Assembly (NCBI GenBank): GCA_006384855.1 | Contig: VCJN01000123.1 | Coordinates: 1-64,000, forward strand | Length of the DNA: 64,000 nt | From: Tetraselmis striata | Taxonomy: Eukaryota > Chlorophyta > Chlorodendrophyceae > Chlorodendrales > Chlorodendraceae | Direction: 5' to 3' | Shown here: positions 21,700 to 34,569 of the stretch, piece after piece | Layout of the letters: each line of letters starts with the position of its first letter | Numbering within the stretch: the stretch's first letter is position 1 | Notes under the pieces: generated by a model | What the model was told of the DNA's origin: nothing | The model's input: only the letters and a program-made list of their open reading frames with translations | Databases searched by the model: none | Program-made: the position numbers and the translations under genes

Positions 21700-23964
21700 C
21701 TCAATGCAGATTGCGCCCGCTCTGAATCGACCGGCGAGTCGGGAGCTCTTACACCGCCGTGGGCAACGGCTTGGCGGCCTGGCGAAGCGGGCGCGTTGTC
21801 GCTAGCTTGCAAGCTGCGACAATAAACTCGAGCGCCAAATCTGTAAAACTGGACGGACAAGTGCCGATGTGACAGTAAAAGGTCGCGTGCCTGGCTTTTT
21901 AGATTCCGCCGGGAGCCGACGCAGGGAGCACTGAAGCTGATGTGGGGAACCGCCTGGATCCGGCGATGGCCACCACAGCCCCTTATGCTGGACTACGCTA
22001 GCTAGAAAGCGGGAAGGATTGCCAGTCGAGGGAGGACTGGGACGACCGCGAAAGAGTGACCGCCGACAGTGAGGTCGCGCGTCTTCTCTACTTGCCGCGT
22101 GCTGACCCGCGCTCTGGCGCAAGACCGCGCAGACCCCCGCGCGGCGTCCGCGCGCCCGACGACGTCATACGCGCGACAATGATGCGCCAAGAGTGCGCGC
22201 GCAGCATCGCGATCGTCAATAAAACGCGCCGCCAGCACGACAGCCCGCGCGGGTCGTCGCAAAGTCGTACGAGGATCTGCTTCGAGTACCGACGTACTGG
22301 CACCGTACCTCATTGTTCTTCTAAAGTACAGGCGGTATATAGTATATACGTATGTACACCTGAACAATCGCGTAGGTAGTGCCAGTAGGTGGTCGCGCGA
22401 ACATCAATCTCTCTACATCACTGTACGAGGTACCACGATCTGGTGACGGTTGAGTTGCGCGCGCTGAACGTACAGGTACGTGGATACGATTGCGCAGTGC
22501 TTTTCCCTTAACATCAGATACATACACGCAAACGAGAACTTCCAGTATGAGTCATCGTCGTCTTGCCGCGCCGCCGGCAAACACGCGAGCGCGGCGGGGC
22601 GGTCAGCGCCGGTCAAGGTCCGAGCCGAGGGGTTCTCGGAGACCGCACGGCGCCGCCGGACGGCCGGCCCGTCGCGTCGTCCACCTGGCCGCGCCGACGT
22701 GATGACTCAGGTGTTGCGAATATAATCCTCATCCGCAAATAGGTGCTGAGGGTCTTGTATAAAAACAGTCCTAAATATAGCATCTCTTATATTATAAGGA
22801 TTACGAGTGAGTGTATCTCAGAGGTCGGAGCAGTCTCGACAGGAGCAACGGGGCGGACAGTGGACAGCAGATATATTGTTGATTTTAAACGGGCGGAGAT
22901 CAGAACACACACATGCCAGGCCAGCAAAGGCGGAATCCCTGCTTAATTGTGTCACGGCCGTAGGGCCAAGAAAAAGGAGGTGGAACCACTGGTGCATTAT
23001 CCAGCGGAATTCCCAAGTCATCGTACAGTATCGCTGACTCGTACGCAGCGACCCGTCAGCGAGGATAAACACAAGGACTCGTTCCCAGACAGGCCCCGGA
23101 CCATTATTCTCCGCCCTGTCCTGTAATAAGCCTGAATCATGTTATTGTCCTGTTAATATTAGCGCCAAATCGGTGTAGCTCCCGCTAAAAAGCGTTGGCT
23201 TATTCAGGATGTCCACCCGGGATATAGCGCTAAATGACATGCGTTGGTGTAATATCATATGCTATCTCACCAAAACAGCATATTCACTTCTATCTCACCA
23301 GACTCCCTCAAATCCCACCCGGACTCCTCCGAGACTCAAAGTCTGTACGAGAGGATTATCAGCCAGCCAAGTGTTGTCAAATTAGAGAAACCGCCGGTAG
23401 GTTTACTATGCTTGCACCACTCCATGGTGCTCTCCTGTCACTCAGCTGGTGTTCGTGATCATACGCAAACATCAGCAGTATTCTGCCCTCATTGATTGGA
23501 TACACCCCTGACATCAGAAATACTAGCTAGGTTCATTCAAGACATGTTTCGTTCGCACAGGGTTGTGCCACATTTTATTTACATCATAGACATTTTATTT
23601 ACATCATAGACATTTCATTTACATCATAGACATTTCATTTACATCATATACATACATATGATAATGAATGTATGTATATCTATTGCCTAGTTCCCGATCA
23701 TACGTTACAAAGAAACAAGTTCATGATGACTTGATAGCCGCGTTGCCGCTGGGCGTCACCGCTACAATGCGTAGCAGTGCCCCGTTCGTTCGTTCATAGT
23801 TAATTCGTTCCCAATGTAGCCAGCATGTGCAAATCCAATACACAACATGGGCAGCATTGTGGAAGGAGAGCACCGGATGCGGCCGATGACGGCAGGGTAG
23901 TTTGCCCTCTACCAAGGCATACGCGCAGGAACGCTGAATCGTTCCTGTGTCACCCATCCCCGGG
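21700..23964. other. Intergenic region between MYB and the secreted orphan
   Basis: About 2.3 kb without a convincing gene. The MYB-proximal part is GC-rich and probably holds its promoter. The rest is AT-richer and contains the 20-base tandem array at 23573-23650. Confidence 0.5.
23573..23650 (+). repeat. Short tandem array, 20-base unit, about four copies
   Basis: The unit is close to ACATTTTATTTACATCATAG, with T or C at one site. The array ends in a degenerate ATACATACATATG stretch. There are no spacers, so it is a minisatellite and not a CRISPR. Confidence 0.85.
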
Positions 23965-25420
23965 TCACTTTCCTTTGCCGCCCTCGTGCATGCTCATATG
24001 GGTGAGCTCCTCCAGGCCAGGTACCGCAGAGAACAGGCTGCCGCACGGGTCCTCCCTGACTTTCGGGCAGACGCTGGACTCGTGCACCATCTCGCTCTGT
24101 CCGTCCCACTTTCCTCCTGCTGCAGCATCATCTGCCAGCTGTTGGTACTTGTCAGGGCCGAAAAGGGAATGGATGTCGATCATGGCCTCGAGCTTGTTCT
24201 GTGTGCCATGGATGGTATACTGCGAGCCGGTTGAAAAGACGTCCCGCACCCTCCGCTTGAAGAAGCGGATGAAGCTCAGGTAGTGCCCCCCCCACTTGTT
24301 TTCCTTTCCGCTGATATCGTGGTTCTTGGCCGCCTCAGCGCAGTCAAAGGCATACAGAATCACTGTGAAGGGCCCGGTGCCCTTGGAGCGCTCCAGGTAT
24401 TCCTGCTTGTGGAAGGCCTTGGTGTACGACGGAATCTTGCCGCACTGGTTATTCTGGTAGAACTGCAGGTGGCACTGGAGGGGAGGAACAGTCCATGTCA
24501 GCATCGGCTGCAGCCTCTGTCAAACTAAACAGTGAGTCGCCAGCAACCCGACTGCGCGCGACATATCTGACATTACCACATCGTCCTGCTATGGATCCAC
24601 TCATAACCGGTTACTCTATGCGTACAGAAGTGGCGTTGATACCACCGCCGTACCTGTCAGAGGCGTAATCTAGACGAACAATAGCACAAAACCCAGTGAC
24701 TATTCTTTCAATTAGCATGCCATGCCAATCTGAGGTAAATATAACGGGGTCTAACGAGGTTGTCGGCAACGGTGGTGTCTTTCCAGATATACAACGGAAG
24801 CTGGGCAAATTCTCCCACGAAAGGAATACGTGCGTGCGCAAAAACAAACACACAGACACGCACACATGCACACCCACCCTACCGCACGTCCCTCAGCTAG
24901 CAATCGCAAACAGGTAGTTTTTATGGATTTGGTATGGCGGATTATGCTCATATGTTGCATAAAGAGAGGAATATATCAGCACATGATGAGTATCTTTTTA
25001 AGTCCAGCTATGTCTTATTGTGATGACGAAGAACCCCGGGGTGCATGGGTTTCAGACACAGGGTGGCGAGAACAGGAGGTCATCTGTCACCTGTGCGAAT
25101 TTCGAGCTATGGCTCGAAAACTGCATCCGATGGACTTCAAGGATGCGCATGCCGCGAAAGTGTTTCAGGAAGTGGATGAAGCGCTGCGCGTTCTTTTCAC
25201 TCTGATTCTCCCACATGATATAAAGCTGAGGCCAGCCCAACACGTCCTGGCATCGCGCCGCGGTAGTCTGGTCCAACTTTTCGCGTCGCACGATGTGGTA
25301 CGAGTACGGGTCTCCTGATAGAAGCGAGCGCGGGGTCGCCGGCGCGGCGCGCCACGCCGTCGCGGCCATTACCACGGCCACAACGAGGACTAACCGCGCG
25401 CTCCTCTGCCTGAGCGCCAT
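23965..25420 (-). CDS. Secreted or ER-lumenal protein of unknown family
   Basis: Two exons on the minus strand, 25420-25091 and 24474-23965, joined by a phase-0 intron of 616 bases (donor CAG|GTGACA, acceptor CTCCAG|TGC). Together they encode 279 residues. The start MALRQRSARLVLVVAVVMAA is a good signal peptide. The mature part is hydrophilic with no membrane segment: WPQLYIMWENQSEKNAQRF, CHLQFYQNNQCGKIPSYTKA, GPFTVILYAFDCAEAAKN, HYLSFIRFFKRRVRDVF and SQYTIHGTQNKLEAMIDI. I do not recognise it. The conserved-looking aromatic and charged blocks and clean splice phases argue that it is a real gene. It ends in a short charged tail (HEGGKGK). Confidence 0.7.
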
Positions 25421-26419
25421 GGTGCCACGGGATGACTACTTTCAAGCGCCAGGGATAGGGGAGCTGGCTGGCGCGTCCCTCGAGATAGAATTGCGCTGAA
25501 GGCACGCTCAGGAGGACGACGCGCTGACGCTCGAGTCGGTTTGGCCGTGAAGTCGGCACCGTTACTGGAGCTGTTACCCCGTAGCGACTTCGCGCACCTC
25601 CACCATGTGGACTACCACGTGACAAATCTGTTCGGGAGAGCTGCGGCGACGACGCCCCGGCTGACTTCGTATGCGCTCTGACCCAGATCACCAAGCAAGC
25701 TGACAACGCCCAGTTGGGCCCTCAGAAAGAAGACATTGAACGTCTCGGCCCGGGCAGCAGAGGGGGTACTCGCTGTAGTCGCGGAACGTTAGTTATCTGC
25801 GCCAGAATGAGGGGAGACGTAGCCTCCCTTATTACGTCGAAGATGCTTCGATGCTTCGGTTTGACGGTTATTCCGTTTTCCCGCGCCCGCGCCACCCGTC
25901 GGCCGGCCGCAATTCGAGCCGACTGCCCGTACTGTACTCGGATGTAGTCCTGATACATAGTCGCTACTGCTGGTGTGAATTACAATTAATGATCAGTCCA
26001 TTACTAATTAATTTGAAATCCAACCTTTTTTCCCGCCCCCGGGACAGGACTGGCACCAGTAGTGAAACCCTTGCGGCGTCTCCACGACTAATCCTTACAG
26101 GGTACGGCCGTTATTAATTAAGGCAGCAATCCAGTAGTTACGGAAAGCCATGCCCTGCCTGGGTAGGCGACGCTCCGTTAGAGTCATCAAGTAAATTGCC
26201 GAAGCAAAATCCAAGCTATTACGGCCACTCCCCATGGAGTTGGTACCGGTATGGAGATACCTGTACTGATGAAGCTGCACAGCACGTCCGAGGATCACTC
26301 ACACACACGTGCACGCGTGGCCCGGGCTCTGAACCGCCGTGTGCGGAACACTCATCCATCCCGCCTCATGCGGGATGCGGGCCACTTTTAGGCGGGTTGA
26401 TGTAGTGTTGATTTTCTAG
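25421..26419. other. Intergenic region left of the 8.2-kb transposon
   Basis: No gene is seen. The first ~300 bases should include the promoter of the minus-strand secreted protein. ACTCCCCATGGAGTTGGTAC near 26227-26246 also occurs near 58671-58690. Repeat R4 begins at about 26366. Confidence 0.5.
26366..26419 (+). repeat. Short dispersed repeat R4, copy 3, left half
   Basis: Reads GCGGGATGCGGGCCACTTTTAGGCGGG and breaks at the transposon insertion. The right half (AGTACTGCTTTTAGCAGTAG) resumes at 34605. Joining the flanks across one TAA recreates the order seen at 14988-15055. Confidence 0.65.
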
Positions 26420-26422
26420 TAA

Positions 26423-26452
26423 GGCCATTCCGACAAAATGACCTGGCTAAGG
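26423..26452 (+). repeat. Left terminal inverted repeat of the 8.2-kb transposon
   Basis: GGCCATTCCGACAAAATGAC followed by a diverging CTGGCTAAGGTC. It pairs with 34570-34599. Confidence 0.88.
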
Positions 26453-26747
26453 TCAGTATCACCCGTGGAAACGGAGGGGGGGGGGGTTGTTTTGTAAATT
26501 GCGAAAGTTTTGTAATTAGTACTTTAAGCAGTTAGCTGCCTTCCAGCGCCCCCTGTGCACCTCCCGTTTGTCCTTATCCTGCGCCGCCGCCGCCGGTGCT
26601 GCCACCGTGCTCGCATGTATGCAAACCTAGCCACCTTCCAGCTACCTCCTACCGACTGACGACCGCTCCTCATCATCACACTTCCAGCGCCCGTCAGCAA
26701 CCTATGCTGGCCGCCAACTCCCACATACTAGCGCATGCGCACCATGC

Positions 26748-29700
26748 ATGGCGTCGTCGTCACAACTTGTTCCTATGCACAGGCTCCGCGTTTCCGTTAA
26801 GTGGGACGATAAAGTCCTTGGCGACACCTACAAGCTGCTCCTCAAGAGCCAAGAATGGGTGGAGAACAACGACTGCATGCAGTTGCTGAAGGCTGCAGTC
26901 GCAGCTTCCCCGGACGGGGCAACTCTGATGCCCACGTTGGAGGACGCCGGCAACATAGAGGAGATTTCGCTCAAGGTGCTGCTGCAACAGGGTTCGGTGC
27001 ACGTCTCGCCTGGCGATAGCCGGTCGAAGAAGAAACGGCTGGGGACTGGCACGATGGAGTGCACAGATGTGCTGCTATACCTGGTCGAGTACTGCATATC
27101 TCTCCCAACTGACACGTTCATCTTCAAGGTTCTCATCAAAGAGCCAGAGCAGCCTCGCAGTGGAAACCTTGTCAACGCGTTCGATAGGCTTTACGCTGCG
27201 CAGATTCCCGACGTGTTGTGCTTGCCCCCTCAGCTCAGCTTCAAGAAAATGAACGCTGAGCACATGCTATACAACGATTTGCTTGACTATTTTGAGAAGT
27301 TTCAGGTTGGGTGGACAGCCGCCGAGGTCGCCACCCACGGTGTCCCGTTCATGAAATTCTTCACGGCCGGAATATTCCAGCTCACCGGCGCTATGTGGAG
27401 GGCCTTCCAGGACAGCGAACGCAGGCAAGTGGCCATGCGCCCTACCCGTCGCCCGCCCTCTCGTATACGGTTTATAAGGGCTGAAGCCGACTACCCGTAG
27501 CTGTAGCACCCTGACGCATCGACTTCTCCGATTGCTAGGTTCCCCCCGCCGCACGCCGAACTCGAGCAGTTCTTTCGCAGAAAGGAGAAAGGGAACAAGG
27601 GTGAGCAGATCGAGACACGCGTGCGTTCCGCCGTGCTGTCGTTCGAGGATGCGTTCGCTATCAGAGGCAAGTGGGCCCTCCGAGGGAAGTGATGACGATG
27701 TACCCCCGCTTGTGGGCTGTGTGGCAATCAACCGAGGGCTACCGCAACCGAATGTTCCTGCAAGTTGATAGGCATGCAGCTGTGCACAACCTTCCTACCC
27801 CTGATGTCGAAACCCCCATGAGCATTAACGTCTTCGAGGCGCGCTCGCACAAGCCACCACCCCGTCTCGCTCGCCTAGACGCGTTGCTCGAGCAGGCCGA
27901 CTTGTACAGCCCGATAAACGTGACCGAGTTCCTCCGCGACATGCGGAAGTACTCCTTGCATGACTTCCTCCAGGCTATGAGAAAGGGGCTGTCCAATCCG
28001 TTCATGTGTTGGACATGGCGGTATGGGGGAAGCCGACCTGGGCTCGCGCTGCACCATATCTGGAAGGTACCCCCTCGCATGCCCGCCGAGGGTAGGGCGG
28101 ACATGGTGAACAAGTCGAACCAGCTGAGCAACATACCGAGGGATACAGTCGAGGTGCAGTATAGCCGAGCAGCGAAGCAAGCGTACTACGCGAACGTGCT
28201 GAAGCCGTCGTTCATGTCTAGCAAGGCAGCAGCGAGAGCTGTGTTCGAGTACCTCACCGGAGGGAAGCTGCCCTTCGATGGCAGTGATGAGGCGGGTAGC
28301 CCGGCAAGCTACGCCCTATTTGTTGACGACCCTGACATAATCTTTGACCTGGGAAAGCTGAATGGTGAGCCTGGTTCCACCGAGTTCGATGTTTTCTGGA
28401 CCAAGTTTGCTGCCCAGCTTGAGGAGCATAAGCGTGTGGACGATCGAAGGCACGGTAAGTTGTTGTTGCCCTGCTTGGCCTATCATGCTTTATACATCAT
28501 GTTGACCTTGGCACCATGCAGACATTGACATGCTTGCTGTGCCTTTATTGTAGGTCAGAACAAGCTACCATTCAATATTTCCATCAGGGCCATGGTGAAC
28601 AAGGTTGTGAAGGCCCTGGAGGAAGAGCACGGCGACTTGGAGGAGGCCGGCATCAGCGTCCCGTCCCATGCATGGGTGGAGCTGCAGTTCTGCCCAAATT
28701 TAAGAATATCTTGGCCACAAGGGCCTTGGCATTCACATGCCAGTTTTATATGTTCATGTTCTGCCTAGCATGTTGTGCAATGCTGCATGTGAGATGTTGT
28801 ATTAAACTGTGGTATATGTATGTTTGCATGGCTGCAGGGAGGCTTGACCTGCAGCACGCAGTCCAACAGAGGACGCTCAGGTCTAAGAGCATAAACGCGC
28901 ACTACTGTGCAGCTCTATTCAAGTACATGAAAGTGTATGGGGTGTTGCTGGCCACTATGTTGGATGAGCAGCCACAGCAGGCTGGACCTGTTGTTGCTGC
29001 TTTCATGGACGACAAGGCCACGGTAAGCCGTGCAGTTGATTCTGCACATGTATTGATCAGCCTTGTAGATATTTAGATGTGTTGGTAATAATTATACATG
29101 TGTGCATACGTAGGGCAACATCGGAGAGCCCAACCTGGCCATTGCAGTCACTTCCAGAGGCAAGGCGAGCATCGTCCCAACATGGGCAGAGCATGCGCAT
29201 GTTGATGGAGACCACGACTTTCACAAGGCGTCGCTCGCCCCCAGCGTGACATTCGTGCGCGAGGTCCCCCCCGCCGCTGAAACGACGGACTTCGCAAGAA
29301 TCATGGAGCAGCTGCCAAGCTACTACCGCGGTGCAATGCTGCCTCTGCCTCCATGCCCTCCCCATTCCTGCCATCATGCACACACATGTCTTTTGCGTCA
29401 TGCTGAGACATGTGGAGGGCTGCCGCATGTCAGGTGCATCTGACAATTAAGGACGCTGTCCTGGAGCCATTGTCTCCACTGCGGCACATGGCGGAGCTGC
29501 TTCCAGTCCTTGGGACACCGGCCAAACTGATCCCCATCTTGATGATAAATACTGACGGGGGCCCCGACCACAGCTGCAACCACCTGTCGGTGCAGTTGGG
29601 GCTGCTGGCCCTTGTCCTTGAAGGGGGGCATGGGCACCATGCTGGTGGCCAGGACGGCCCCGCAGCACAGCTGGGCTAGCCCTGCAGAGCGCGTCATGGG

Positions 29701-32492
29701 CACGATCAATCTCGCCTTGCAGTGCGTTGCGTTGGCGCGGATGCAGATGGGTGAGGAGTTTGAGGCTGTCATGGCCCACTGCCACGGGATGGCGCGGGTA
29801 TCCGAGCTGCTGCCGCTGCTTCCGACAAGAGAGCGGTAAGTCCGTGCATGTAGCCTTGTGCATGATTGCTCGTGTTGTAGTGACCGCTGTAAAATGGGGC
29901 CATTAATTTGGTCTTAAGCTTTCAGTTTTGCTCGCTTAAACGACATATTCTGCGGAGGAATGTATTTGGTATAATGTATCCGCCAGATCGGTTGAAAGCA
30001 ATATTAATGTTAATATTGAAAGACGTCGTCGTCACTTTACAGGCCGACAAGGCAGCAGAAGAGGCATCAGCCGCAGCTGCTCCTAAGGCTTCCACGCCGC
30101 CGCCGTCCACTCCTGCACCCGCCACAGCCGACATTGATGTCGCTGCTCCCCGAACCCAAACCCCTTCGCATGCCTACGGCACGGACACCGGCCATGTCGC
30201 GGACGGCACTGACGCCATCGACTCGTCGCAGGTTAAGTCGCCTGACGCTGTTTCCCCTGACCAAACCTCTCCGCCTCGGCACGTTATCCCACCCGCCGCT
30301 GCTTCATCTATCCCAGCAACCCCTCCCCCTCCCGACGTGGCTGTTGCTTACGCTACCCCGCCACGTCCCACTTGGCTGGCCGACTACACTGGCACACCAT
30401 CACCGTCGACTAGCCAGCCGCCGCCGTCGTCGCATGCAAGGGCCGACTCGATCAGCTCATCAGCCAAGAGTGTCAACAAGGACGACGACGACATCGTCAT
30501 GGAGGACGAGGTGATGCATGTCGACGACAACACCGCCGAGGTGGTGATCATCGACGACGATGCTGAGGCCGCCCCGCTGGCAGGCGACGCCCCGGCAGCG
30601 CCCGCTGTGCTTGACGGTGCTGCTGACAATGTCCGACCACTTGATATGCCCCTAGATGTCCGGCAACTTCAGAGCCCTGTGGGGCAAGAGCGTTAAACCA
30701 GCCCTTGATGCAGTGAAACATCAGTGCCAGCACCTAGTGTGGGATAGCAATCCGCTGGTGTTGCATGAGCCCGCTAAGCATGAGGCAATGAACGAGCTGC
30801 TGCAGGTGCTGCGACGCATCGAGCCCACCTTGCAGTCTCTGTCCGTTATACGGCTGCAGTCCAAGAACTAGATAGCCTACCGTGATGAAGGTCCTCAAGA
30901 ACCACACCAACAACAGTCAGTTCTTCCTGCAGTTCTTCAAGCACGTTGATGAGTGCGACTGCCGGGCTTGCGAGCTCGACCTGTGGAAACCACGACGCCT
31001 GCCGGCGCCCATATTTGAGGCTGTCCACACCTCGCTCCGGTTGCCCCTGCCCATCCCCCAGCCTCAGCCCGAGACTGGCGCGCTCGGCACGAAAGAGTTC
31101 CATTACATGACACTGGAGGAGGCCTTCCAGCACGGAGTGTTCACCGATGAGCACCAGCCGTCCAAGATCGCAGAACGTGCTGCGGGCCGTGGCCGTGACC
31201 GTGGCCATGGGCTAGCCGGCGCCGCGCCCGCAGTTGGCCGTGGCCGTGGCCGCCCACCGGTTGCACCAACAGCGGAGGCTGTACCAGCAGCGCAGCCCAA
31301 GGCAGTGCATGGCAACGCCCTCAGCAGCAGGGTGCTGGTCCAGCCCCACATGAAGGGGATGTCTATCGCTCACCCCTCCAAGTTACGCGGTGTCGTGGTA
31401 TGCCATTCCTTACTTTGTCTTGCTTGGTTGTCTTGCATTCCTTACGCCATGTGGTTGTTATGATTTCATGTAAAGAGTTCCATTACATGACACTGGAGGA
31501 GGCCTTCCAGCACGGAGTGTTCACCGATGAGCACCAGCCGTCCAAGATCGCAGAACGTGCTGCGGGCCGTGGCCGTGACCGTGGCCATGGGCTAGCCGGC
31601 GCCGCGCCCGCAGTTGGCCGTGGCCGTGGCCGCCCACCGGTTGCACCAACAGCGGAGGCTGTACCAGCAGCGCAGCCCAAGGCAGTGCATGGCAATGCCC
31701 TCAGCAGCAGGGTGCTGGTCCAGCCCCACATGAAGGGGATGTCTATCGCTCACCCCTCCAAGTTACGCGGTGTCGTGGTATGTCAGGAGGCGGACTGTGG
31801 CAAGCCTCGCTGCATATTCTCGCAGCCGCTGTCCAAGATGGTGCCTCCCGCTGCGGAGAACGTGACTCCGGAGGACCCTAAGTCGGCGGCCAGCAAGGAG
31901 TACCAGAAGAGAGCCCTGCATGCATTGCATTATTGCTTCCGCCCCCTCCCCTTCCCTTATCTGTGGCATGCAGCCCTTGCCAGAGGATCACCCCTTTCGC
32001 GACACCTTCGTTTGTGATGATGCCTTGACATGCGAGTCCAGGGTGGAGTGGGAGTACTACACCCACTTGAAGAAGTCGGTGGCGTGGTTCAACCCGGATT
32101 TGTGCGTGCACTGTGTTGGACAACTTGGAGCCGGATGGCGCCACAAAGACCTGCATGACGTCTATCATGTCGTGCTGCCCATCTGCGAGGTACAGCCTGC
32201 CCTTTCCGTTGCTACTGTCTGCAACCGTATTGTGTGTCACTGACAAATGTTTTCTTACATCGCACAGGCATGCGAGGCAGATGGGCTGAAGCACAACGTA
32301 CCCGGGTTCAAGCCCAACGGCGAGCAAAAGCTCAAGAACACGGACAAGCACCTGGCCGGGCAAGCACTTGCGCGCATGCGAGGCGGGCACCCGCAACAGG
32401 GAGCGACAGCCCCGACGGCGTCAGCGTCAGCGTCGGCGGCATCAGCCGCTACCACGGCTGCGGCTGCGGAGTCGGCCACTGGAGGCGATTAG
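26748..32492 (+). CDS. Large multi-exon transposase-like protein, putative D-D-E, Cys-rich C-terminus
   Basis: Coding blocks: 26748 to ~27465 (VSVKWDDKVLGDTYKLL), ~27530-28455 (YPRLWAVWQSTEGYRN), 28555 to ~28690, 28839-29022 (ending FMDDKAT), 29114 to ~29331 (GEPNLAIAVTSRGKASIV, HDFHKASLAPSVTF), ~29431-29837 (TIKDAVLEPLSPLRH, INTDGGPDH, SPAERVMGTINLALQ), ~30042-30690 (Pro/Ala-rich acidic linker), ~30890-31399 (FFKHVDECDCRAC), 31785 to ~31910 (CGKPRCIFS), ~31974-32189 (CVHCVG, VYHVVLPICE) and 32269-32492. The exon 28839-29022 joins 29114 in phase 0. I read the D of DDK, the D of TDGGPDH and the E of SPAER as a candidate RNase H-fold triad. From memory the same phrases occur in long unannotated proteins of cnidarians and sponges. 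A G6 run near 29622 shifts the frame, and another frame change near 30870 suggests decay or an unmodelled intron. An exon is duplicated at 31474-31779. Confidence 0.7.
31094..31779 (+). repeat. Recent tandem duplication of a coding exon (period 380 bp)
   Basis: 31094-31399 and 31474-31779 are almost identical over ~306 bases (one C/T difference noticed, at the codon before CCTCAGC). They are separated by ~74 bases of intron-like sequence. The unit encodes EFHYMTLEEAFQHGVFTDEH, then a GRGRDRGHG-type Arg/Gly stretch. The near-identity implies a very recent duplication, or an assembly duplication. Confidence 0.9.
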
Positions 32493-32859
32493 TAATATTG
32501 TATCGTTTGCCAATGCCAGCCGTAGACATTGTAGCACATGTGAAGGGCATGGACATGGGTGGGGACCATGGACACTGCTGGTGCAAACCAGTGTGCACAA
32601 ATTTCACATAAGGCTGCCATGTGGCACACTTAAACATTTTCATGAATCAACATCGCCATCATTGTCCGGCTACTGCATGGCACACACAGATGCATTTTGA
32701 TCATATTGTAGTTTCTCAATCTCCGCGCCACCGCCGCGCCGCGCAACCGGTTTCACTTGCTAATGCGGTTTGTGGGAAGAACGGCCCGGTTCTACTAGCG
32801 ACCTACCATACATGTATAAAGAGTAGTAGGCATGTCTTGATGTCCTGACGCCGGGCTGC

Positions 32860-34030
32860 TGCTGCTCCGAAACCAATTTCAGCACTGAAATTGCACAGCA
32901 ACGCCCAAACGCTGCCCAATGTGGCTATTCCAGCTCAAATTATGATGGCATAGTGGACCATATATAGCCAGCACATGGTATGATTTGCAGCTCGAAACGT
33001 GGCGATCGCTATCCGAGTATATAGTTGCTGCCGCTCTGTAAGGTACACCGCAGTGTTTACAGCACAACTATATATATGGCATGTATACCACCAACCCAAA
33101 CGTGCGCGGAATCTGTTCTCGCGCTGGGGATCGGAAGACCATATATATTAACTACATATCAGCACGTACAAACGGTTTTTGGGGGAGGGGGGGGGGAAGC
33201 TAGGGCCCCCACACACGGAATGTTCGCCGGGAACAACGCAGCAACAAATATTGCTCCGAAACCAGTGCTGAAACCGCGCGTCGCCGCAACGCCCGGACGC
33301 TGCTCAATATGGTGGCTATTCCAGCTCAAATCATGGTGGCATGGTGGACTATATATAGCCAGCACATGGTATGATTTGCAGCTCGAAACGTGGCGATTGC
33401 TATCCGATTATGTATTTGCGGCCGCTCCGTAGCGTACACGCACCGGAGTGTCTAGCGCAATATGGCGGTGCATGTATACCACCAACCCAAACGTGCGCAG
33501 AATTTGTTCTCGCGCTGGGGATCGGTAGACTTTGTATATGTATGACTACATATCAGGACATACAAACAGTTGGGGGGGGGGGGGGGGGGAAGCAAGGGCC
33601 CCCACACACGGAATGCTCCCCGGAACAACGAGTTCCAAATAATGCTCCGAAACCAGTGCTGAAACCGTCCCCGCAATGCCCGGACGATGCCCAATATGGT
33701 GGCTATTCCAGCTCAAATCATGATGGCATAGTGGACTATATATAGTCAGCACACGGTATGATTTGCAGCTCGAAACGTGGCGATTGCTATCCGATTATGT
33801 ATTTGCGGCCGCTCCGTACACCGCAGTGTTTACCACACAATACAGCAGTGCATGTATACCACCAACCCAAAAGTGCGCAGAATCTGTTCTCGCGCTGAAG
33901 ATCGCTAGACTATATATATGACTATATACCAGCACATATAAACAGTTTGAGGAGGAAGCTAGGGCCCCCACACACGGAATGCTCGCCGTGAACAACGCAG
34001 CCCCAAGCAATGCTCCGAAACCAGTGTTAA
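32860..34030 (+). repeat. Subterminal tandem repeats, ~390-bp unit, three copies
   Basis: The anchor ATTCCAGCTCAAAT recurs at 32927, 33318 and 33705 (spacings 391 and 387). Each unit continues with GCCAGCACATGGTATGATTT-like sequence and a purine-rich tract. A G-run precedes the last units (for example G18 at 33572-33589). The block is non-coding and lies between the gene and the right end. Confidence 0.85.
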
Positions 34031-34569
34031 AACTGTCGCCGCAGAGCACCGCACGGCCGCTGCGTCGCCGGGACATCAGCCAGTGGTTATGCTGTCGGCA
34101 TGTGCAAAGGGCTGGCGGGGCAACATCTCGGCGGCAGCAAGCGGCGATGCGTGTTGCACGCTGAATTTGCTGCGAAACCAAGAATTCCATATATGGAATG
34201 ATGGAACCGCCACCGCAGCGCACCGCACGACCGCTCATGCGTTGCCGGGACGACTCTCAACAGAGCTAGTATCCAAAACCATCAAGCACTGCAACAGCCG
34301 CACCAAGCCCGTTGCACCGCCAGATGCCCTCTGCTGGGTTGTGGGGGCACTACTCAACGCTTGTTCTCTCAACTATTTCCCACCCCCTCCGCATACTATT
34401 GGCTTACCATAGGCCGTTGGGGTGGGAGAGAGGCATGGTGCATCGCGTTGTTGTTGGAAGTGCATGCCACATGTCAAATTGGATTACATAGTGTGCCGCA
34501 GTACATAAAGTACTAGAAAATCCTTACAAATAAACCGGAGGGGGGGACTCAAAATGGAGGGGCGTGTGA

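Noticed and set aside
23573-23650. CRISPR-like array
   Set aside because: The 20-base units are directly adjacent with no variable spacers, and the sequence is eukaryotic nuclear DNA.
23965-24504. Similarity of YTIHGTQNKLEAMIDIHSLFG to the nucleoside diphosphate kinase C-terminal motif
   Set aside because: The NDK active-site block is absent and the protein has a signal peptide, so I treat the likeness as chance.
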